Notes: generated from the sequence alone by a model not told the origin. A stretch of 22,018 nucleotides of DNA from a bacterium (GCA_030692145.1 JAUYCU010000007.1:1-22018), one strand, 5' to 3'; positions 6,037 to 13,875 are shown, counted from the first letter of the stretch. A program made the numbers and translations.

Positions 6037-8097
6037 TTAAAAACGTTTCTTCTTCAGTCTCAATAACTTCACTCTGAACAATAATTTTGCCTTAAAGTAT
6101 AATCCGATAACCGACTTGCGGAATCCTCCTATCTTTTCATTATTGAATATTTCCAGTAGTTTTTCTTCTCTTATTCTACAATAAAGAATAACGGCCAAAA
6201 TTCCGCTGATTATAAAAATAAACAAAAACTTAAAATAGTTGAAACCGGTCTTGATTGTTGCCGCGCCCAAAACTTCTCCAGCCCCGTGAATAATCACCGA
6301 AACCTGATCCGAAAACTGGGAAACGCCATCTCCCGCAACAAAAACACTATTGATTAATGTCGTTGAAGTAGTTTTGAATTTTTCCGATGAATCTATACGG
6401 GCTCTGAATTTTATGGTTTTTGTCACCCCTTTTTTCAAAGTTCCCAAATTCAATCCGCCACCGGTTACGTCTCCGCCCCAATTTTTCCCGTCAATATTCG
6501 TACTTCCATCGATAATGGAAATATTTTGCGGGAGGTTGTCCTGTACTTTTACGTTATCCACGTCTACGGTCCCGTTATTCCCCACCTGAATCAAAAATTC
6601 AACTTCCTCTCCGGGATCGGCGAAAAACGAATCAGTTAAATTGGATTGGTTTTTGGTAATGTTTCGACCCGTCTTAATCACTGAAAGAGAACGGCCCGAA
6701 ACAATACTTACGCCCTTGACCGAAGATTGGCTTGGCCGGTTGATGATAAGTTTTACGCTGTCCTTGATTTCTTTTCCGTCGTTTCCCCATGCAAATGCCT
6801 CATTTACCAAACTGATGGGATAAAGGTTAAATTCGCTTTCCGGGGCTATTTTTACCCTGAATTTTATCTCTCTGGCAAGATTCGGGTAAACACTGGAAAG
6901 ATAAACATTTTTCGTGGTTATACCGTCAACCTCGTAATTGCCGTCGACAGTGGTACTATCGGAAATATAAAACATTTTTGGCGGCAATTTATCTTCTACT
7001 CTTACGCTATTGGTTTCTTTATTTGTTGATTTTATTTTAATCAAAAACTCTATTTCGTCGCCGGGATTGACATATAGAATATTAGTCCAAGAATTGGATT
7101 TTTTGGTTACGTTCCGAACCAATTTATCGATACCCAGACCGGTTGAACTCACAACAGCCAAACTTTTATATTCTCCGGTCACCGTGATACTGACGGTACT
7201 GGAAGTTACGACGCAGCCACTGGCATTGGCGTATCCATAATTATATAAAATATTTTTGCCGGCATAGAAGTTCGACTTCGAAGCAATTTTTGCCCTGAAC
7301 TTTATTGTCTTAGTGGTCCCGGAAAGAAGATCTCCGAGGTAAATTCCGTCACCGACAATACCGTCCGCAATCGACGAACCATCAATTATTGTACTGTCGG
7401 AAACGTATTTCAGGCGACTCGGCAATCTGTCCCAGACTCGCGTATTCACGGCCTGATTCGTGCCCAATGATTTCAATTCTAAAGAAAATTCAACTTCGTC
7501 TTCGGCATCGGCATTGATGGATTTGGAAAAAAGCGAGCTATCGGAAACACTGCGCGCTGTTTGGGTAATATTCAAACGACAAGTACTGATGATGAAAACC
7601 GAAACATAATTGCTGTATTTCGGGGTTATCTCGTTGCTGTCGATACTCGCCTGATTTGTTATCTGTACCAAACTCGAAGGAAGAACCGGTTTGATTTGCG
7701 CTCTGACAACTATCCGTCCCGACTCATTATAGTCGAGAGGTTCATCGATAATCCAGATATCTTTTCCCGAGTCCGGAGCAGGATCAGCGCTGATAAAATT
7801 CAAATAATTCTGATTAATGTCGCCACCAAAAAATGGATCCTTAATCACTATCCCTGTAGCGCGAACATCGCCGCTGTTTCTGTAGGTTATAGTATAAACA
7901 ATCTCATCCCCCGGCAATGCGGTGCTTTTACTGACCGAAACAGAAACGCTTAAAATAGGAGCACAATAGCCAGGAAGACAAGCCGCAGAAACCGAATAAT
8001 TATTGAAAGGAATAAACAAAATACCGACAGAGGCCAAAAAAACCACTGCCTTTAAGCAAAATCTGGAATTTGTATTGGTATATGAATTTCTGTTCAT
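6037..8097 (-). CDS. DUF11-repeat cell-surface protein with signal peptide and C-terminal membrane anchor
   Basis: From the ATG at 8097 the protein has 686 residues. A TTG 39 bases further upstream would overlap the sortase stop and is less likely. Residues 1-38 form a signal peptide ending VSA. About four copies of a DUF11/Ig-like beta domain follow; each has the pattern DxLP, then SD/STxxDG, then a final KxIKFRAKI block. Near the C-terminus a VLGAATIKTG stretch precedes a hydrophobic helix (FLFIFIISGILAVILYC) and a long basic tail. Such proteins are typically displayed on the surface as stalks or adhesins. The gene lies 25 bases after the sortase gene, so it is the obvious substrate candidate, although no full LPXTG motif is present. 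A terminator follows at 5991-6020. Confidence 0.88.
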   Translation of the reverse strand: MNRNSYTNTNSRFCLKAVVFLASVGILFIPFNNYSVSAACLPGYCAPILSVSVSVSKSTALPGDEIVYTITYRNSGDVRATGIVIKDPFFGGDINQNYLNFISADPAPDSGKDIWIIDEPLDYNESGRIVVRAQIKPVLPSSLVQITNQASIDSNEITPKYSNYVSVFIISTCRLNITQTARSVSDSSLFSKSINADAEDEVEFSLELKSLGTNQAVNTRVWDRLPSRLKYVSDSTIIDGSSIADGIVGDGIYLGDLLSGTTKTIKFRAKIASKSNFYAGKNILYNYGYANASGCVVTSSTVSITVTGEYKSLAVVSSTGLGIDKLVRNVTKKSNSWTNILYVNPGDEIEFLIKIKSTNKETNSVRVEDKLPPKMFYISDSTTVDGNYEVDGITTKNVYLSSVYPNLAREIKFRVKIAPESEFNLYPISLVNEAFAWGNDGKEIKDSVKLIINRPSQSSVKGVSIVSGRSLSVIKTGRNITKNQSNLTDSFFADPGEEVEFLIQVGNNGTVDVDNVKVQDNLPQNISIIDGSTNIDGKNWGGDVTGGGLNLGTLKKGVTKTIKFRARIDSSEKFKTTSTTLINSVFVAGDGVSQFSDQVSVIIHGAGEVLGAATIKTGFNYFKFLFIFIISGILAVILYCRIREEKLLEIFNNEKIGGFRKSVIGLYFKAKLLFRVKLLRLKKKRF

Positions 8098-8122
8098 ATT
8101 ATCATTAATAATATCATATAAA

Positions 8123-8734
8123 TTAGTTTTTGTCAATAGAAACTGCTTTAACTGCGATTCTTTTCCAATTGGTTTTTACTGGCCAACAACTCAAAAGATA
8201 AAGTATGGGTTCTTTTTCTTGTTTCTCGATATTCAAATTTTCCGGAAGGTTTATTTCCTTACCAATAACCCGATAAACATATTTCTTTTCCGCGGAAAAA
8301 ACGAAAATCTCGTCGTTTTCTTCAAGCTTATTAAGTAAGCTAAAAATTGAACCGTATTCTCCTTTATACCAGGGATAAGCAGAACTGTGCCCCAGAATAA
8401 CCATTGTCCCTTTCTCTTCCAATGAAACCGATCCGGGCCAAAAAGCTACTCCTTTTTCCAGCGCGCTTTGCAAGACACTTTCTTCGGAATTTTCAGTTAA
8501 AACAATCGGCGCATCCACGCCCAAAGCAGGAATCATTAATCTTTGCGGAATGCGGGAAATTTCGTCTTTTTCCGATTTCTTAAATTTATCGATAATTTGA
8601 TTTTCGGAAAAATTCGGAGGCGCGCCCAAAACACTGTATTTAATTTGCGCATAAATAAAACGACCGTTGAAAACAAAAAGGATCAACGTAAAAACGGCCA
8701 AAAATAAAAAAAGAAAGATAATTACCTCCCTCAT
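8123..8734 (-). CDS. Sortase (class D/E-like transpeptidase)
   Basis: Sortases cut a C-terminal sorting signal of secreted proteins and join them to the cell envelope or to each other. From the ATG at 8734 the protein has 203 residues; a TTG-started extension is less likely. A single membrane segment at 3-23 anchors it. The catalytic triad is visible: His116 in ILGHSS, Cys183 in LYLLSCWP, and Arg192 in NWKRIAVKA. Placement in class D or E rests on size and topology only. A weak promoter TTGGAA-16-TAAATT sits 8 bases before the ATG. It lies between the CAP-domain gene and the DUF11 gene, forming a surface-protein group. Confidence 0.92.
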   Translation of the reverse strand: MREVIIFLFLFLAVFTLILFVFNGRFIYAQIKYSVLGAPPNFSENQIIDKFKKSEKDEISRIPQRLMIPALGVDAPIVLTENSEESVLQSALEKGVAFWPGSVSLEEKGTMVILGHSSAYPWYKGEYGSIFSLLNKLEENDEIFVFSAEKKYVYRVIGKEINLPENLNIEKQEKEPILYLLSCWPVKTNWKRIAVKAVSIDKN

Positions 8735-8789
8735 AATGCGTAAATTTAAAAATATTAAATTAATTTCCAATGCTCCGGATTAATATCCC

Positions 8790-9809
8790 TTATTGGATAA
8801 TTTGCTGAACAGATGCTCCGTCTATTAAGTCGATACCCTTATTTAAGAATGTCTGACTATTAAAACAAGCGATTCCGCCAATCAAAACGATAAAGATTAT
8901 GGATGTGAAAATCAATCGCGGATACTGAACTTGGATATTCACGAAAACCGTCAATAACAGAACCAAGCTCAATAGACCGGCAATAACGAAATAAATTTTT
9001 TGCACAAACGGTTCCGATTTCTCGGTAATATTGTTCAGAATAGTTTCATTTTCGGTCACTGTTCCTTTTGCGGAATCACTTGAGTCCTTTGAAACATCAA
9101 TATCTTCCCCTTTGATTTCTTTCTGTTCCGGTTCCTGAATATTCGAAACAATTTCCACGGGCTTGGTTTCCGTTGTTTGAGGAATGGTTGTCGCTACACT
9201 GACATTAGTCGGTGTTTCTGTTTTTGGCGCTATTTTCTTACTTGGGACTTTTCCGAAAAACTGAACAGCTAAAAGCGTTTTCTTTCCGTTGATTTCTCCC
9301 TCAACTACGGCAATTCCTATTTCCTGATAATTTTCGTTCATAATATTAGCTTTATGGGATAGAGACCGCATCCATGCCTTGTGTACGTATTCGCTGTCGG
9401 TAAAATCTTTAGCCAAATTTTCTCCTGCAGCCACATAATTATAGTTGTTTTTATCCAACCAATACCAGGGAGTTGTTCCGGTTGGGCTGGTATGCGCAAA
9501 ATAAGAATTTTCCAACATATCCTGAGCCTTCCCCTCCGCAGCCTGACTCAATTTATCGTTTATTTTCAAGGGCTTTAATCCATTGGCCACTCTTTCGTTG
9601 TTTGCCAGTTCGATTAATTTGGCGCTGGTCACTACCGCGAATTCCGATGTCTGAGGAAAATAAAAAAACCAAGAGAAAAGAACGAATTTTGCCACCAATA
9701 AAATTATCGCCAAAATAAACAGATTTTTTGGCCTTAATATCAATGGTTGATAATCGTTTTTTCCGCTTGGAAAAAATATCTTATGCATCCGCTTAAACGT
9801 TTTTTTCAT
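8790..9809 (-). CDS. CAP-domain (SCP/PR1, YkwD-like) membrane-anchored extracytoplasmic protein
   Basis: The 339-residue protein has an N-terminal membrane segment at about 29-51 and a CAP domain at about 62-187. CAP landmarks are His106 in FAHTSPTG, Glu130 in AAGENLAKDF, His152 in SLSHKANIM and the closing block EIGIAVVEGE. A Thr/Glu/Lys-rich linker of about 80 residues follows, then two hydrophobic segments near 270-292 and 298-316. The bacterial YkwD-type CAP domain is extracellular, but its biochemical role is largely unknown; binding of lipids or cell-wall parts has been proposed for relatives. The C-terminal membrane hairpin is unusual for the family. It has a near-consensus promoter directly before the ATG and no Shine-Dalgarno, so its mRNA is probably leaderless. 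Confidence 0.9.
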   Translation of the reverse strand: MKKTFKRMHKIFFPSGKNDYQPLILRPKNLFILAIILLVAKFVLFSWFFYFPQTSEFAVVTSAKLIELANNERVANGLKPLKINDKLSQAAEGKAQDMLENSYFAHTSPTGTTPWYWLDKNNYNYVAAGENLAKDFTDSEYVHKAWMRSLSHKANIMNENYQEIGIAVVEGEINGKKTLLAVQFFGKVPSKKIAPKTETPTNVSVATTIPQTTETKPVEIVSNIQEPEQKEIKGEDIDVSKDSSDSAKGTVTENETILNNITEKSEPFVQKIYFVIAGLLSLVLLLTVFVNIQVQYPRLIFTSIIFIVLIGGIACFNSQTFLNKGIDLIDGASVQQIIQ

Positions 9810-9818
9810 AGCTATTAT

Positions 9819-9847
9819 ATTATAGCAAATGAAAATGACTTTGTCAA
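9819..9847 (-). promoter_or_regulatory. Consensus sigma-70-type promoter for the CAP-domain gene, leaderless
   Basis: On the minus strand TTGACA (9842-9847), a 17-base spacer and TATAAT (9819-9824) match consensus exactly. The -10 ends 9 bases before the ATG at 9809, so the expected transcript has a leader of only 0-4 bases. The -35 lies just past the terminator of the ribosomal operon. Confidence 0.85.
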
Positions 9848-9850
9848 ATA

Positions 9851-9875
9851 TAATCCCGCCTCAAGAGCGGGATTA
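9851..9875 (-). terminator. Terminator-like hairpin at the end of the ribosomal protein operon
   Basis: TAATCCCGC (9851-9859) pairs with GCGGGATTA (9867-9875) around a 7-base loop, two bases past the rpsI stop codon. The following T-tract on the minus strand is short (TATTTG), so termination may be partial. Confidence 0.75.
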
Positions 9876-9877
9876 CT

Positions 9878-10342
9878 CTATCTTTTGCTCCACTGAGGAG
9901 CTCTCCTTGCTTTTTTTAAACCAAATTTCTTTCTTTCTACTTCTCGTGGATCTCTCCTGAGAAAGCCGGATTTTTTCAGTTTCTTGCGGAAATTTATGTC
10001 AAAAAGAATTAATGCTCTCGATGTTCCGTGGCGAACCGCTTCGGCCTGGGCATTAATCCCTCCGCCGTAAATTTTTACAGTACCCGTAAACCTATTTAAG
10101 GATTTCAATTTAGTAAAAGGATCCTCGACGGTCCTTTGTAGGCTTAAAGTGGGAAAATACTCTTTATAGTTTTTGTTGTTTATGGAAAAATTTCCCGCCT
10201 CGATAGACTCATTCGGCCCACAGGTAAAAACCCGAACCCTGGCAACGGCCCTCTTTCTTCTGCCTATTCCTTCGAAATAATCCTTGCTGATTTCTTTCGG
10301 CAATTCCTCTTTTTTACTTTTGCTCTTTGTAGTCTGCGGCAT
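9878..10342 (-). CDS. rpsI: 30S ribosomal protein S9 (uS9)
   Basis: S9 binds the 3' major domain of 16S rRNA, and its C-terminal tail reaches the P-site tRNA. The 154-residue protein has the core GRRKRAVARVRVF, then GGGINAQAEAVRHG, then the invariant end ARRAPQWSKR. The first 20-25 residues are a Lys/Ser/Glu-rich extension beyond the usual core. The ATG lies inside the 3' end of rplM, a 29-base overlap. This gene closes the operon and is followed by a hairpin. Confidence 0.97.
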   Translation of the reverse strand: MPQTTKSKSKKEELPKEISKDYFEGIGRRKRAVARVRVFTCGPNESIEAGNFSINNKNYKEYFPTLSLQRTVEDPFTKLKSLNRFTGTVKIYGGGINAQAEAVRHGTSRALILFDINFRKKLKKSGFLRRDPREVERKKFGLKKARRAPQWSKR

Positions 10343-10685
10343 ATAATTTAAGATTTTTAATCATTCTATCTCTTAATTTGTTTTTGGGAAGCATCCTGTA
10401 AACCGCTTTTCTGAAAGGAATGCTTGGATTTTTTTGGGATATTTCTCGAAAAGTGGAAAATTTTATACCGCCCAAATAACCCGAATGACGATAATATCTC
10501 TTGTCTTTCTCTTTGTTTCCGGTGATTACTATTTTTGCGGTATTGAAAACAATCACTTTATTTGTACTAAGTTTATAAGGTAAAAAGTCGGGCTTGTTCT
10601 TTCCCATTAGAATTATTGCTACTTCGCTTGCCAATCTGCCAAGTATTTTTCCCGAACCATCAATTGTGTAGGGGTTATTTTCCAT
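10314..10685 (-). CDS. rplM: 50S ribosomal protein L13 (uL13)
   Basis: L13 is an early-assembly 23S rRNA-binding protein. At 123 residues it is somewhat shorter than the usual 140 or so. The family pattern is clear: ILGRLASEVAIILMGKNKP, then DKRYYRHSGYLGGIK and AVYRMLPKNKLR. The start codon directly abuts the rplQ stop (TAAATG), and the 3' end overlaps rpsI by 29 bases, so translation of the three is probably coupled. The rplM-rpsI pair is conserved across bacteria; here it is joined to the alpha operon. Confidence 0.97.
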   Translation of the reverse strand: MENNPYTIDGSGKILGRLASEVAIILMGKNKPDFLPYKLSTNKVIVFNTAKIVITGNKEKDKRYYRHSGYLGGIKFSTFREISQKNPSIPFRKAVYRMLPKNKLRDRMIKNLKLYAADYKEQK

Positions 10686-11036
10686 TTATTTAATCAGTTC
10701 GATTATCGCCATTTTTGCGGAATCGTTTTTACGGGAATCGGTTTTTATGATTCTCGAATACCCGCCTTTTCTTTCTTTGTAGCGGGGACTTAATTCCTTA
10801 AAAAGCTTGTTGACCACCTTGGGAGTAAAATATTGCAACAAAAGTCTCCTGTTTGCCAAACTATTTTCTTTTGCCCTGGATATACATTTCTCCAGAAACG
10901 GTTTTATTTTTTTTGCCCTTGTATTGGTAGTAATAATCTTTTCTTTCAAAATCAAAGAGGAAACCATTGAGCGGTAAATCGCCTTGCGCTGGTCTTTTGT
11001 TTTGGTTATTTTGTTCCTTTTCTTCTGGTGTCGCAT
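10686..11036 (-). CDS. rplQ: 50S ribosomal protein L17 (bL17)
   Basis: L17 lies near the peptide exit side of the large subunit. The 116-residue protein begins MRHQKKRNKITKTKDQRKA, a variant of the usual MRHRxxxxKLxRxxxHRxA, and has the family core SLILKEKIITTNTRAK and GGYSRIIK. It is close to the usual length of about 115-130. Only 2 bases separate it from the rpoA stop. The rpoA-rplQ order is the normal end of the bacterial alpha operon. Confidence 0.96.
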   Translation of the reverse strand: MRHQKKRNKITKTKDQRKAIYRSMVSSLILKEKIITTNTRAKKIKPFLEKCISRAKENSLANRRLLLQYFTPKVVNKLFKELSPRYKERKGGYSRIIKTDSRKNDSAKMAIIELIK

Positions 11037-11038
11037 AG

Positions 11039-11818
11039 TTATTTTTTGCCTTTTTTGGCTTTTGGTTTTTTCCTTTCTTTTTTTGTTTTTTTTGGTTCGC
11101 GCTCTGCGCTTTCAGACTCTTCTTTTTTCTCACTGGCAAAAAGTGTAAAATGTTCGACTAAAATATCCGCTGCTTTTGTGAATGCGTATTCCGGAGTCAC
11201 GCTCCCGTCTGTTTCTATGTCTATCATCAAACGATTGAAATCGGTTCTGTCTCCGACACGCATATTTTCTATTTCATAATTTATCTTTTTAATCGGACTG
11301 AAGATTGCGTCAATGGCAATCGCACCAATTTCCAGTTTTTCTTTTTTCCTTTGTTCTACGGGCACATAGCCCAATCCGCTTTGTATTTCTATTTCCATTT
11401 CTAATTTCGCTTTTTTGTCGGTCAAGGTGGCAATATGGGCATTTTTGTTGATTATCTCTATCTCGGAAGTAAGCTTAATGTCCTTAGCAATAACTTCTTT
11501 TTCCCCGTTAACCTTAAGATCTATTTTTAACGGCAACGACTCGGGAGAATTAACCTTAAATCTGATTTGTTTTAAATTCAGAATTATATGAATAACATCT
11601 TCCAAAACATGAGAGATTGTGGAAAATTCATGACTTACTCCCTTTATTTTTACCGAAGTTATGGCTGCTCCGGGCAAAGACGACAGCAAAACTCTTCTAA
11701 ATGCATTGCCGAGAGTCATCCCGTAACCGGGATAACAACCGTCGATTTCAAAAATTGCCCTATTTTCTTCTTTTTTCGCAGCCCTCGCTTTTTGCGGCAA
11801 AGGAATTTTATGTTCCAT
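11039..11818 (-). CDS. rpoA: RNA polymerase alpha subunit without the C-terminal DNA-binding domain
   Basis: The alpha dimer is the scaffold for RNA polymerase assembly. The N-terminal domain is complete and well conserved, with GYGMTLGNAFRRVLLSSLPG at about 31-50, then SHVLEDVIHIILNLK, and later TDGSVTPEYAFTKAADILVEH at about 206-226. The protein stops at 259 residues with a Lys/Glu-rich tail from about 233, where most bacteria have a linker and a C-terminal domain of about 80 residues that contacts UP elements and activators. The stop is followed after 2 bases by the rplQ start, so no frameshifted remainder can be hidden there. Promoter recognition here should not depend on alpha-CTD contacts. 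The start lies 42 bases after the rpsD stop. Confidence 0.95.
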   Translation of the reverse strand: MEHKIPLPQKARAAKKEENRAIFEIDGCYPGYGMTLGNAFRRVLLSSLPGAAITSVKIKGVSHEFSTISHVLEDVIHIILNLKQIRFKVNSPESLPLKIDLKVNGEKEVIAKDIKLTSEIEIINKNAHIATLTDKKAKLEMEIEIQSGLGYVPVEQRKKEKLEIGAIAIDAIFSPIKKINYEIENMRVGDRTDFNRLMIDIETDGSVTPEYAFTKAADILVEHFTLFASEKKEESESAEREPKKTKKERKKPKAKKGKK

Positions 11819-11860
11819 ATTAATAATATTTAAAAATTAATTGTTAGTCCTATAAAAATT

Positions 11861-12484
11861 TTATCGCGAATAATATTCGACTATTGTTTGCAAATCAACA
11901 TTGCTCTCTATGTCGTCTTTCGATGGCGCGGATAAAACATTTGCCGATAAGTTTTCTTTGTCCAAAGACAACCATACGGGAGGATTGTATTTTTTTAACT
12001 TAATAGCCAAACCATTAAACAGAGGTCCGACCAGACTACTCTTTTTTATCCTAATCGTATCCCCCTTTTTAATGTGTATCGAAGGGATATCGATTTTTTT
12101 GTCGTTCAATACGATATGACCATGGGAAACAATCTGACGAGCTTTGGCCCGCGATTCGGCAAACCCCAAACGGAATATCGCATTATCGATCCTGGTTTCC
12201 AGCTTTACCAAAAGAATTTCCGTGGCTACGCCCTTCGACCTTGAGGCTTCTTTAAAATATTTTTTCAATTGCGCCTCGTTTACATTATAAATTTTTCTTA
12301 ATTTTTGTTTTTCGGCTAATTGCGAACCGTATTCCGACAAAGCGGATTTTCTCTTTTTCCCGTGAGTTCCCGGCGGATAGGGTTTTTTCACCATTGCGCA
12401 TTTCGGGGTAAAACAACGCTCGCCCCTCAAAAAGAGCTTTTCGCCCGACCTTCGACATTTTTTACATACGGCCCCTCTTAACAT
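11861..12484 (-). CDS. rpsD: 30S ribosomal protein S4 (uS4), zinc-binding form
   Basis: S4 starts assembly of the 30S body by binding 16S rRNA. The 207-residue protein has four cysteines near the N-terminus (C7, C10, C24, C29) matching the zinc-binding form, then KKRKSALSEYGSQLAEKQKLR. Its S4 RNA-binding domain runs RLGFAESRAKARQIVSHGHI at about 106-125. In many bacteria S4 represses this operon; I did not find an obvious S4-type pseudoknot near rpsM. It follows rpsK by 6 bases. Confidence 0.97.
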   Translation of the reverse strand: MLRGAVCKKCRRSGEKLFLRGERCFTPKCAMVKKPYPPGTHGKKRKSALSEYGSQLAEKQKLRKIYNVNEAQLKKYFKEASRSKGVATEILLVKLETRIDNAIFRLGFAESRAKARQIVSHGHIVLNDKKIDIPSIHIKKGDTIRIKKSSLVGPLFNGLAIKLKKYNPPVWLSLDKENLSANVLSAPSKDDIESNVDLQTIVEYYSR

Positions 12485-12490
12485 AATATT

Positions 12491-12943
12491 TTATACCCTT
12501 CTTGGCCTTTTAGAACGACACCCGTTGTGCGGAATAGGAGTGATGTCCCTAATCGATAAAATTTCCAACCCGTTGGCCGCCAATGCCCTGATTGCGGCCT
12601 CTCTTCCCGACCCCACCCCTTTAACGAAAACATTGACATTTTTTAAGCCGACTTTTTGAATTTTGGTAATTAATGACTCCACGACTCTGGTTGCGGCAAA
12701 GGGAGTGGCTTTTTTGGGACCCTTAAAGCCAACAGCTCCCGCACTTTCTCCGGCAACCACTTCGCCTCTTGGATCGACAATCGTAACAATCGTATTATTG
12801 TAAGTTGCCTGAATATAAACATTGGCCAGTTCCACTCTTTTGGCTTTTATTTCTTTTTTCTTTTTATTAACCGTAGCCTCCAATGCCGCTCCTTCTTTTA
12901 ATGCCTCTTCGGTTGTTTGTTTAATGACTTTCTTTTTTCCCAT
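12491..12943 (-). CDS. rpsK: 30S ribosomal protein S11 (uS11)
   Basis: S11 forms part of the 30S platform beside the E site. From the ATG at 12943 it has 150 residues: a Lys/Glu/Ala-rich N-terminal extension of about 35 residues, then NVYIQATYNNTIVTIVDPRG, GPKKATPFAATRVVES, and the end DITPIPHNGCRSKRPRRV. An open frame runs 33 codons further upstream, but those codons fall in the repeat array at 12960-13070 and look nothing like S11, so the later ATG is chosen. Confidence 0.96.
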   Translation of the reverse strand: MGKKKVIKQTTEEALKEGAALEATVNKKKKEIKAKRVELANVYIQATYNNTIVTIVDPRGEVVAGESAGAVGFKGPKKATPFAATRVVESLITKIQKVGLKNVNVFVKGVGSGREAAIRALAANGLEILSIRDITPIPHNGCRSKRPRRV

Positions 12944-12959
12944 ATTATTGCTTCGCAAC

Positions 12960-13070
12960 ACGCTGATAAACGCTGATTTTATGCCTTCGGCAATACGCTG
13001 ATTTACGCTGAAAGTTTCTGCGTATATCTGCGTATTTCGCAAAGCGAAATCAATCTACGTGTATCCGCGT
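12960..13070. repeat. Mirrored array of eight 8-base units between rpsM and rpsK
   Basis: Four copies of ACGCTGAT (the fourth ACGCTGAA) begin at 12960, 12970, 12995 and 13005. Four copies of the reversed unit (TTCTGCGT, ATCTGCGT, ATCTACGT, ATCCGCGT) begin at 13016, 13026, 13053 and 13063. Spacings are 10, 25, 10 on one side and 10, 27, 10 on the other, so the block is nearly symmetric about 13014. Each long gap holds its own small hairpin (TGCCTTCGGCA and TTTCGCAAAGCGAAA). It fills most of the gap between two ribosomal genes and could fold as a long branched stem in DNA or mRNA. Confidence 0.85.
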
Positions 13071-13073
13071 ATC

Positions 13074-13463
13074 TTAGGTTTTCTCCAGTTTTCTCTTTCC
13101 GCTACCCATTGTTCGACGCACATTTCCTCTGCGGGTTCGGGAATTGGTTTTTGTTTGTTGCCCTCTTGCCGGCAAGTTCTTGATATGTCTTAATCCCCGA
13201 TAACAACCTATTTCTTTCAATCTTTTTATGTTCATCATAATATCTCTTCTCAGATCGCCTTCGATTTTGAATTTCTTTCCTTCGATAAGTTCTCTTAACT
13301 TACTGATTTGGGCCTCGGTAAGCTTTTCGGTCCGGGTGTCAGGATTAATATCCGCTTGTTTCAGAATTTTTATACTTAAAGACCTTCCTATCCCGTAAAT
13401 ATAGGTTAATGCTATTTCTATTCTTTTTTTCTCGGGAACGCTGATTCCCGCGATTCTTAACAT
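13074..13463 (-). CDS. rpsM: 30S ribosomal protein S13 (uS13)
   Basis: S13 sits in the 30S head and contacts the P-site tRNA and the large subunit. The 129-residue protein has the N-terminal block RIAGISVPEKKRIEIALTYI, the helix-hairpin-helix stretch YGIGRSLSIKIL, and the C-terminal RNA-binding part CYRGLRHIKNLPARGQQTKT with NSRTRRG. It follows rpmJ by 43 bases. The 130 bases after its stop hold the octamer array. Confidence 0.97.
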   Translation of the reverse strand: MLRIAGISVPEKKRIEIALTYIYGIGRSLSIKILKQADINPDTRTEKLTEAQISKLRELIEGKKFKIEGDLRRDIMMNIKRLKEIGCYRGLRHIKNLPARGQQTKTNSRTRRGNVRRTMGSGKRKLEKT

Positions 13464-13506
13464 TTTACGATAATTGGGTTAATTAAAAATTAGGTTAATT
13501 TGGTCT

Positions 13507-13620
13507 TTAACCTTGTCTTTGTTTATGTTTGGGATTGGAGCAAATAACATAAATCCGACCCTTACGTCGAACTATCTTGCATTTGCTGCAAATTTTTTTA
13601 ACCGACGTTCTAACTTTCAT
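13507..13620 (-). CDS. rpmJ: 50S ribosomal protein L36 (bL36), zinc-ribbon form
   Basis: This 37-residue gene begins ATGAAAGTTAGA at 13620 and encodes MKVRTSVKKICSKCKIVRRK followed by GRIYVICSNPKHKQRQG. Cys11, Cys14, Cys27 and His32 form the usual zinc-binding set of L36. The start is one base after the infA stop, the standard infA-rpmJ-rpsM order. Confidence 0.97.
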   Translation of the reverse strand: MKVRTSVKKICSKCKIVRRKGRIYVICSNPKHKQRQG

Positions 13621-13621
13621 T

Positions 13622-13837
13622 TTATTTTGATCTGTAGGTAATTCTTCCTTTGGTGTTGTCGTACGGACTAAGCTCAACAGTCACCTTGTCCCCGGGCAGG
13701 ATTTTGATGTGATTAATTCTCATCTTTCCGGAAATATGCGCCAAAGCCCCGGAACCGTCATCAAATCTGACCTTAAATGTGGCATTCGGCAAGCCCTCAA
13801 TAACAACACCTTCTTTTCTTTCGCCTTGATTCTTCAT
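13622..13837 (-). CDS. infA: Translation initiation factor IF-1
   Basis: IF-1 occupies the A site during initiation and cooperates with IF-2 and IF-3. The 71-residue protein is a single OB-fold S1-like domain with EGVVIEGLPNATFKVRFDDG, then ALAHISGKMRINHIKILPGD and VELSPYDNTKGRITYRSK, of standard length. It is the first gene of the ribosomal operon. A good promoter ends 9 bases before the ATG, so this initiation factor is itself probably translated from a leaderless mRNA. Confidence 0.97.
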   Translation of the reverse strand: MKNQGERKEGVVIEGLPNATFKVRFDDGSGALAHISGKMRINHIKILPGDKVTVELSPYDNTKGRITYRSK

Positions 13838-13846
13838 GTGCTTAAA

Positions 13847-13875
13847 ATAATATATTATTTAAATTTTTGTGTCAA
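13847..13875 (-). promoter_or_regulatory. Promoter of the infA-ribosomal operon, leaderless
   Basis: On the minus strand TTGACA (13870-13875) is followed by a 17-base AT-rich spacer and TATTAT (13847-13852). The -10 ends 9 bases before the infA ATG, so the leader is only about 0-4 bases and no Shine-Dalgarno is present. Confidence 0.8.

Noticed and set aside
8713..8734. AGGGAGGT near the sortase start as a ribosome-binding site
   Set aside because: It lies just after the chosen ATG, inside codons 2-4, and no suitable start codon follows at the right distance, so it is probably coincidental.
10861..11139. Lys-rich 92-residue frame across the rpoA-rplQ junction
   Set aside because: It is an alternative frame of two clearly conserved genes and has no start signal.
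12944..13042. N-terminal extension of S11 by 33 codons
   Set aside because: The extra codons lie within the mirrored octamer array and have no S11 character; the ATG at 12943 gives a normal S11.
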